Assembly (NCBI RefSeq): GCF_001484195.1
Contig: NZ_LLYW01000004.1
Coordinates: forward strand, 1 to 64,000
From: Thermococcus celericrescens
GTDB lineage: Archaea > Methanobacteriota_B > Thermococci > Thermococcales > Thermococcaceae
Length of the DNA: 64,000 bases
Reading direction: 5' to 3'
Of this stretch, positions 59,292 through 64,000 are shown in pieces. The notes under the pieces are model-generated. The model worked only from the letters and a program-made list of their open reading frames with translations. It ran no database searches and was not told where the DNA came from. Position 1 is the stretch's first letter. Every line of letters starts with the position of its first letter. The position numbers were made by a program, and so were the translations under genes.

Positions 59292-59495
59292 ACACCTTTC
59301 TCCGCACCGCCCTAAAGACCTGCTCCTGTCACGGCAGTAGTTGCCCTTTTCGTAAATAGCAGGTCTGCCACGAGTGTGATGGTTACCTCTTCAATGGGTA
59401 TTGCCCCTTTTATGAAGGGGGCTTATACAGGACTCAAGGAATCGCCTTAATTGTGAAAATTTTTGATCCATAATTTTTCACTTTGTGAAGGACAG
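59292..59495. other. Intergenic stretch with two hairpins
   Basis: About 200 bases without a gene. AGACCTGCT (59316-59324) pairs perfectly with AGCAGGTCT (59358-59366) across a 33-base loop that contains TTGCCCTTTTCG. A second hairpin, GCCCCTTT...AAGGGGGC (59403-59422), contains a similar TTGCCCCTTTT. The two related segments and stems suggest a structured RNA or a decayed repeat element. No tRNA, C/D-box or H/ACA signature was recognised. Confidence 0.4.
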
Positions 59496-59960
59496 ATGAA
59501 AGGAAACTGCAAAGGTCACGGCAAGGGCATGAAAGGCCACGGAATGCACGGGATGGAAGAAGCGGAGGAGTCCAAGAGGGAGTACGCCTACGTCCGGGAG
59601 GTCGAGACCGGCTTTGACGAGACCGTTGAGAAGGTCAAGGAAGAGCTGAAGAAGGAAGGCTTCGGAGTGCTCAGCGAGATAAGAGTTGATAGGCTCTTTA
59701 AGGAGAAGCTTGACCTCGACATGGAGCCCTACGTAATCCTCGGGGCGTGCAATCCGAACTACTCAAGCGAGCTGATAGGCATAGATCTCAACAGCGGCGC
59801 CTTCCTACCGTGCAACCTGATGGTCTATGTCAAGGAGGGAAAGACCTACGTGAGTTTACTGCCCCCGACGGTGGCCATGGGCGTTACAGGGAACGGCGAG
59901 CTCCTTGAAGTTGCCGGGAAGGTTGAGGAGATACTGAAGGGTGTAGTTGATAGGGTTTGA
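59496..59960 (+). CDS. DUF302 family protein with His/Met/Lys-rich N-terminus
   Basis: A 154-residue protein. The first 25 residues are Gly/His/Lys/Met-rich (GHGKGMKGHGMHGM), a possible metal-binding extension. The rest is a DUF302 domain: DMEPYVILGACNPNY and GAFLPCNLMVY correspond to the two core segments. ATG 59496 has AAGGA close in front. It is the longest of the three DUF302 proteins in the window. It stands alone, with a possible promoter near 59450-59475. Confidence 0.82.
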   Translation: MKGNCKGHGKGMKGHGMHGMEEAEESKREYAYVREVETGFDETVEKVKEELKKEGFGVLSEIRVDRLFKEKLDLDMEPYVILGACNPNYSSELIGIDLNSGAFLPCNLMVYVKEGKTYVSLLPPTVAMGVTGNGELLEVAGKVEEILKGVVDRV

Positions 59961-60102
59961 TTTTCTTCGTGGGTTTTCTCCTATTCTTTCACACTTTACA
60001 AAATGGAAAATTGACCATATCATGTTTTTCTCCAAAATGCCGAAAACTTTATATGCTCCCAATGACCAATACTATTCAAAGGGAAGTGCAGAGGTGAATA
60101 CC

Positions 60103-60621
60103 GTGACGCATCTGTTCGTGGTGGTTTATGACAGCGATGCAGAGCGAAAGCGCGTTGAATACCTAATTGACAAGTGGTCGAACCGCGCCAGGGTATCCAA
60201 GCTCAAGGGCATCTCCTTTATGGTTGAGGCCCCCGATGTGTCCAAGCTCATGGAGGAACTCCTCTCGAAGCTCGACCCGCCGACGGAGGGCAAAGTTAGG
60301 GTGTACAGAGTCGAACCGGAGGACATCGGCTCAAAGGTGAGTCCCAAAGTAGTTGAAATACGCCACACGAGCAGCGAAGAGCCGGCAATCGTGGCCAAGC
60401 TCCTCAGGTACGTCCTCTCCAAGTTCGGCGCATATTACGTTTCCGGCGAGGGTAGCGTATCAAGATACAGGGCCTACACGAAGAAAGGCAGGCTGGAGAT
60501 GACGGTGTCCGTTGAAGAGGAAGATAACGGAACAGCCGTTAACATTTCCATCGAAGGATATGGCAGCGCGGTGGAGGATATGGCGAAAAAACTCAGAAGG
60601 GAGCTTTCCCTGCTCCTGTGA
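60103..60621 (+). CDS. Two-domain protein with Cas2/VapD-like N-terminal half, unknown function
   Basis: A 172-residue protein. Residues about 1-80 read like a ferredoxin-fold Cas2/VapD domain: HLFVVVYDSDAERKRVEYL, then ARVSKLKGISFMVEA, then a helix and GKVRVYRVEPED. The hydrophobic strand ending VYD with a charged helix after it is the Cas2 hallmark, but the remaining ligand residues cannot be judged by eye. Residues about 85-172 form a separate alpha/beta domain. GTG 60103 follows GAGGTGAAT, and a TATA box (CTTTATATGC) lies at 60048-60057. It heads the operon 60103-63666, and there is no CRISPR array or cas gene in the window. Confidence 0.6.
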   Translation: MTHLFVVVYDSDAERKRVEYLIDKWSNRARVSKLKGISFMVEAPDVSKLMEELLSKLDPPTEGKVRVYRVEPEDIGSKVSPKVVEIRHTSSEEPAIVAKLLRYVLSKFGAYYVSGEGSVSRYRAYTKKGRLEMTVSVEEEDNGTAVNISIEGYGSAVEDMAKKLRRELSLLL

Positions 60622-60630
60622 GGTGATACC

Positions 60631-62454
60631 ATGGTGGTCTTCAACGAAGGAAATCCCGACTGCGTGAGAAAGCTCCTAAGGCCTGCGGAGAGAGTCATCA
60701 GGCAGGGGCGAGATATCCGGGTGGAGAGCTTTGATACGAGAAAGGAGCTCTGGGAGCGGGTTCTTGACTCGTATTCACGCTATCTGGAGGGAGAATGCGG
60801 CGATTTCCTGGACGACGTTGATACAGCCTTCCGGGCGAAATTCGAGGCGGCCCTGGCGGTTCTCGCGTGGAGCTTCTGGAGGAAGGGGGAGGAGTTCTCC
60901 CCAGCGAGCGAGCGCTTTTCGGAGCACGAAATAGGGCTGATAGACGAGATACTGAAGTACAATGTTTTCGAAATAACAACGAAGGAGGACATCCTCGGAA
61001 AGCTCTACCGCAGGGATGAGGAGGTTCTCCAGCTGCTCAAAACCTACTACCTCGGCATGGACAGGTGGATAGAGGAGCAGCTCGAAGACCCGGAGATAAA
61101 GCTCTCCCTCAGGTACCACCTCAAGAGAACCTGGAGAAGATACCGCGAGAAGATTGATGCGGCAATAAACGAGGCGGGCAAATACGGCTGGTTCCGAACG
61201 CTCATGGAGGAGTGGGAGAGGGAAAAGGCCGAGGAAGTCGAGGCCGTGAGGGAGACCTACGAGACCCGGGTTAGAGAGCTGAAGAAGAGAATGGCCGAGA
61301 TGGTCGAGTTCTTCGAAGAGGAGCGCAGAAAGCTTGAGGAGGAGCTCTCCACATCGAACCTGGCCGAGATAGAGAGGCTCCGCAGGGAGAAGGAGGAGCT
61401 GATCAGAAAGTTTGAGCGTGAGAAGGAGGAGCTGACTAAAAGGTTGCTCGAACTCAAGGACGAGGAGCTGAGGAAAAAACTGGAGGAAGAGCTTTCGAGG
61501 GCAAGGGAAGAGGCTCTGCGCGAGGCGAAGCTTCTCGAAGAAAGGATACGGAGAAAGGAGCTTGAGCTCAGGCAGAAGGAGATGGAACTCAGGAGGAGGG
61601 AAATCGAGGTCTCACAGAGGGACGAGGAACTTAGGAGGAAGATAGAGGAAGTGCTCGCCATCTCGGGCAAGGTGGAGAAGGGCAGCAGGCTCGTTGTGAG
61701 GGAAGAAGCGAGGATTCAGGAGCTCAACTTCATCGGCAGGGTGAAGAGCAAGTTTAGTGGGGAGATAGCCCTCCTTGGAAAGAGGTACTCCGTCGAGAGT
61801 GCTGAGGAGAAGAAGGGGAGCGATGTTTTGAGCTTCAGGGGAAAGCTCGACGAGACGGCCCTCTGGAACCTGCCGGAGAACAGATACATGGAGATTCGCC
61901 TGAAGGAGAAGAAGCTCCTCGGAAGAAAGGAGAGGCTCCTCATAAAGGCGATGTACCTCACCCGTGTGGAGAGGCTCGCGGAGCTGGGCATGGATACGGA
62001 CCCGCTGACCCTGGCGGAGCTGAACGTGCATCTCGTTGGAGCGAGAGAATCTCCCAGCGAGGAAAGGATTGTGCTCGTGGTGGCCTCACCCCTCGGCTTT
62101 GAGGAGCGCATCAGGAGGTACGTCTCCTCCGAGGACTTCCACAGGAACTTCTACTCTGAGAACGTCTCGCTCATACTCCTCGACACCGAGACGGGAGAGG
62201 TGGTCCACAACCCGAACGACGCCTACGCCAGGGCGCTCGCTCCACTGGTGAGCCTTGAGCTGGACGAGGAGGTCTACGCCAAGGTGAGGGATTGTGTGAG
62301 GAGAAAGCTTGAGGGCAGGGACTACCTCCCCCTCAGCGAGTGCCTCGAATGCGGGGACGAGGAGCACGTTAGGAGGGCCTTCTATGAAATCGGCCGGGAA
62401 GGCCATGTGGTGAAATACATAGACGGGTTTGGGCTCGTGCTGATAAGGAAGTGA
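60631..62454 (+). CDS. Large coiled-coil protein of an ESCRT-III-like gene cluster
   Basis: A 607-residue protein in three parts: an N-terminal helical domain (about 1-190), a very long charged coiled coil (about 190-345, heptad-like runs of Glu, Arg, Lys and Leu) and a C-terminal alpha/beta domain (about 350-607) with ASPLGFEERIRRYVSS and SLILLDTETGEVVHNP. No Walker, nuclease or membrane motif is visible, and I do not recognise a family. ATG 60631 follows AGGTGAT and begins 9 bases after the upstream gene. It is followed by two ESCRT-III/PspA-like proteins, so it may be their partner or regulator. Confidence 0.7.
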   Translation: MVVFNEGNPDCVRKLLRPAERVIRQGRDIRVESFDTRKELWERVLDSYSRYLEGECGDFLDDVDTAFRAKFEAALAVLAWSFWRKGEEFSPASERFSEHEIGLIDEILKYNVFEITTKEDILGKLYRRDEEVLQLLKTYYLGMDRWIEEQLEDPEIKLSLRYHLKRTWRRYREKIDAAINEAGKYGWFRTLMEEWEREKAEEVEAVRETYETRVRELKKRMAEMVEFFEEERRKLEEELSTSNLAEIERLRREKEELIRKFEREKEELTKRLLELKDEELRKKLEEELSRAREEALREAKLLEERIRRKELELRQKEMELRRREIEVSQRDEELRRKIEEVLAISGKVEKGSRLVVREEARIQELNFIGRVKSKFSGEIALLGKRYSVESAEEKKGSDVLSFRGKLDETALWNLPENRYMEIRLKEKKLLGRKERLLIKAMYLTRVERLAELGMDTDPLTLAELNVHLVGARESPSEERIVLVVASPLGFEERIRRYVSSEDFHRNFYSENVSLILLDTETGEVVHNPNDAYARALAPLVSLELDEEVYAKVRDCVRRKLEGRDYLPLSECLECGDEEHVRRAFYEIGREGHVVKYIDGFGLVLIRK

Positions 62455-62464
62455 GGTGATTGTG

Positions 62465-63061
62465 ATGGGGATACTCGACAGGTTTAGGAAGAACCCGATT
62501 GAAAAGCTCTCCCTCAGGGAGCTTCAGGAGGAGGAAATACGTCTGAGGAACAGGCTTGAGAGGGCGAAGAAGGAAATCGAGCGCATCGAGAAGAAAAAGA
62601 AGGGGCTCTTCCAGGAGGGCATCGGGGCGGACGTCCTCAAGAAGAAGATGCTGGCTCAAGAGATCAAGAGCCTCGACATGGAGCAGAAGCTCAAGCTGAG
62701 GGACTTCACCACCGCCCAGAAGCAGTACACCTTCGTCAAGAACCTGATAGTGGTCAAAAAGTACGAGAAGGAGCTGAGGAAGATAGGCCTCTGGGACAAG
62801 CTCTCCAAGGTCGAGCCGGAGCAGCTTGAGAGCGTGCTCGTCAAGGTGAGCCTCGACGGCAAGGAGTTCGATGAGATGGTTGAGGGTCTCAACAGGGTCT
62901 TTGAGATGGACGTGGCAGAGTTTGAGGCGACGGAAGATCAGACCGAGAGGGAACTCATGGAGGCCTGGGCCAAGGTCGAGACAGGGGAGGCAGACGTTGA
63001 GGAGGTATCCTCCGAGATAGCCTCGCCCAAGATTGAGAAGGATGCGGAGGAGGAGCTGTGA
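62465..63061 (+). CDS. ESCRT-III/PspA-like helical protein, first copy
   Basis: A 198-residue, almost wholly helical protein. A short amphipathic N-terminus MGILDRFRKNP is followed by a basic helix pair (ELQEEEIRLRNRL, ERIEKKKKGLF), a long middle helix and an acidic C-terminal tail. Order, charge pattern and length match Snf7/CHMP and PspA/Vipp1 proteins. The 201-residue protein encoded next is its paralogue. ATG 62465 is chosen because AGGTGAT ends four bases upstream. Membrane remodelling by polymerisation is inferred from the family resemblance only. Confidence 0.62.
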   Translation: MGILDRFRKNPIEKLSLRELQEEEIRLRNRLERAKKEIERIEKKKKGLFQEGIGADVLKKKMLAQEIKSLDMEQKLKLRDFTTAQKQYTFVKNLIVVKKYEKELRKIGLWDKLSKVEPEQLESVLVKVSLDGKEFDEMVEGLNRVFEMDVAEFEATEDQTERELMEAWAKVETGEADVEEVSSEIASPKIEKDAEEEL

Positions 63062-63666
63062 TGGGCCTCCTTTCAAGGTTTTTTGGGAAGAAGAACCCGC
63101 TCGACATACCGATTGACAAGCTCAGGGAGAACCAGGTTAAGCTCGACATGCAGATAGGGAAGATTGAGAACGAGATAGCTGAGATAGACAGGGAAATAGC
63201 CCTCTTCTTCGAGAGGGCCAAGAACGCCAGAAGCAAGAGCGAGGAACTCACGATAGCGACGAAGATAAAAACCCTCAACCAGCGCAAGAAGAGCCTCCAG
63301 AACACCCACGCCCAGCTCAACAAACAGCTCATGCTCGTCAGCAACCTGCTGATAATCAAGGAGAACGAGGCCATCCTCAGGGGCACGCCCACGTGGGAGC
63401 TCCTGAGAAAGATGTCCCCCGAGGAGCTGGAGAAGAACCTCGTGAGCATGAGGCTTGATGCCCAGAACCTCAACGAGAACCTGAACACAATGCTCCAGTA
63501 CACCGACCAGGCTTTAGGTACGGGCGTTGAGTTCGAAGAGGACGAGGAGCTCGCTGAGATAATGAAGACGATAGAGGCAGTGAAGGAGGGCGAGCTGGAG
63601 CCGGAGAAGGCCGCCGAGAAAGTGGCGGGGGAGAAGGAGGAGACAGAGGAAGTTGTCACTGAGTGA
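63061..63666 (+). CDS. ESCRT-III/PspA-like helical protein, second copy
   Basis: A 201-residue helical protein with MGLLSRFFGKKNP at the N-terminus, comparable to the amphipathic start of CHMP4/Snf7. It continues with a basic helix pair (KIENEIAEIDREIALFFERA, then a turn and KIKTLNQRKKSLQNTH), a hydrophilic middle and an acidic tail with EDEELAEIMKTIEAVKEGE, reminiscent of the C-terminal part of ESCRT-III. Its ATG overlaps the stop of the first copy (TGATG) after AGGAG. Thermococcales divide with FtsZ and are not known for ESCRT-based division, so the role is open. Confidence 0.65.
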   Translation: MGLLSRFFGKKNPLDIPIDKLRENQVKLDMQIGKIENEIAEIDREIALFFERAKNARSKSEELTIATKIKTLNQRKKSLQNTHAQLNKQLMLVSNLLIIKENEAILRGTPTWELLRKMSPEELEKNLVSMRLDAQNLNENLNTMLQYTDQALGTGVEFEEDEELAEIMKTIEAVKEGELEPEKAAEKVAGEKEETEEVVTE

Positions 63667-63801
63667 CTTCCACTTTGTCGCGAACCTTCCTTAAATCTTT
63701 GTCCTAAATGAAAGATAACCCCCCGCAGATTTTCAAAACGACACCAAAAAGGGTTAAATGTTTGCCAGGAATGGTGGCCATGGGAGAACGGAGGGATTGA
63801 C
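63667..63801. other. Intergenic promoter region
   Basis: A T-rich stretch after the last ESCRT-like gene, then a BRE/TATA-like GGGTTAAATGTTT at about 63752-63764, then GGAGGG before the next start codon. No gene of its own is visible. Confidence 0.5.
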
Positions 63802-64000
63802 GTGCACATGGGCCATATGTTCGATGACGACATCCTGGAAGGGATAGTCAAGCTCTTCATAGTTATAGTGCTAATCTCCGTCATCTTCGGGAGGGCCGCG
63901 GGGTTTATAATTTTCATCGTGGTAGCCATGTGGATTGGACACCTGATAAAGCACCTGCTCAAAGACGTTTCGAAGTCCAGTAAAAGGTACAAGTACCGCT
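63802..64000 (+). CDS. Small membrane protein (partial, runs off the right edge)
   Basis: From GTG 63802 (GGAGGG six bases upstream) the frame is open to the window end, 66 codons. It encodes a short polar start (HMGHMFDDDI) and two adjacent hydrophobic helices (VKLFIVIVLISVIFG and GFIIFIVVAMWIG), followed by a basic segment (HLLKDVSKSSKRYKYR). No family is recognised. It might belong functionally to the operon at 60103-63666, but it has its own promoter-like sequence. Confidence 0.65.
   Translation, partial: MHMGHMFDDDILEGIVKLFIVIVLISVIFGRAAGFIIFIVVAMWIGHLIKHLLKDVSKSSKRYKYR

Noticed and set aside
62955-63992. A 345-codon minus-strand frame across the ESCRT-like gene
   Set aside because: It is Ser/Phe-rich, the mirror of the Lys/Glu-rich plus-strand gene, and has no start signal. 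The plus-strand genes are coupled and motif-bearing.
1-64000. CRISPR arrays, insertion sequences, tRNA or rRNA genes
   Set aside because: No regularly spaced repeats, transposase motifs with terminal repeats, or tRNA/rRNA sequences were recognised on either strand. A dedicated covariance search was not possible by eye.

Overview
The window looks like a chromosome segment of a GC-rich Thermococcus species or a very close relative (hyperthermophilic, anaerobic, heterotrophic Euryarchaeota). The reasons are Shine-Dalgarno sites of the GGTGA/GAGGTGAT type in front of most genes, BRE/TATA promoters, tightly packed short operons, and several Thermococcales hallmarks: a GltPh/GltTk-type aspartate symporter, an archaeal class I aldolase with a TATCAC-N5-GTGATA glycolytic operator, a DUF257 protein, superoxide reductase with rubredoxin, rubrerythrin and NAD(P)H:rubredoxin oxidoreductase, and a fused gamma-alpha 2-oxoacid:ferredoxin oxidoreductase. 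I found no rRNA, tRNA, CRISPR array, insertion sequence or replication origin.

Layout. 1-9300: housekeeping genes (oxaloacetate decarboxylase/pyruvate carboxylase-type subunit cut by the left edge, aldolase, biotin ligase, aspartate symporter, a secreted glycoprotein-like protein, AlaX-M editing protein, DUF257, Trm-G10 methylase, first ferritin-like protein). 9450-12800: a five-gene block with a small secreted Cys/Trp protein, an anchored surface protein, an ABC-2 permease with an apparent 5' frameshift, a small membrane protein and an ABC ATPase. 12800-13750: a molybdopterin-domain oxidoreductase and its small membrane partner. 14400-22600: a dense iron and oxygen-defence region with six ferritin-like proteins (including rubrerythrin and a stand-alone homologue of the ferritin-like domain that is fused to encapsulin in Pyrococcus furiosus), two DUF59 proteins, superoxide reductase, rubredoxin, NROR, a flavodiiron protein and a peroxiredoxin. 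Together these form a complete electron path from NAD(P)H to superoxide, peroxide and oxygen. 22600-30000: a 2-oxoacid oxidoreductase, a divergent arsenic pair (ACR3 and ArsC), a dicluster ferredoxin, and a thiol/sulfur block (DUF302, thioredoxin-CcdA fusion, DsrE, small Cys protein). 30000-36800: a frameshifted nitroreductase, E1-like ThiF/MoeB, ThiI, ferritin and the SufCBD iron-sulfur assembly operon, all concerned with sulfur and iron handling.

36800-40160 is an A+T-richer island with a gamma-class adenine methyltransferase and a convergent putative restriction endonuclease, both frameshifted, followed by a decayed indolepyruvate oxidoreductase beta fragment. 40280-46220 holds an unknown protein with an ArsB/SLC13-type transporter, small membrane proteins, an LpqC-like esterase, a Thr-rich lipoprotein and a deleted flavin reductase. 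46300-51500 returns to metals and redox: 2-Cys peroxiredoxin and an FTR1-type iron permease (both with TTAG-N6-CTAA operators), a CoA-binding protein, DUF302, and a mer-like trio (HMA protein, TRASH/YHS protein, MerA-like reductase). 51600-57450 contains a membrane-anchored winged-helix protein, a Met/Trp/Asn-rich exported protein and its shorter paralogue, then a CadC-type repressor and a P1B-type metal ATPase. 57500-60000 has a DUF4855 protein, an anchored surface protein and a third DUF302 protein.

The right end (60100-64000) is the least explained part: one operon encodes a protein with a Cas2/VapD-like N-terminal half, a 607-residue coiled-coil protein and two paralogous ESCRT-III/PspA-like helical proteins, followed by a small membrane protein cut by the window edge. 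I regard this as the best candidate for an undescribed system. Single-base frameshifts occur in at least five genes, several in homopolymers, so some may be sequencing errors.
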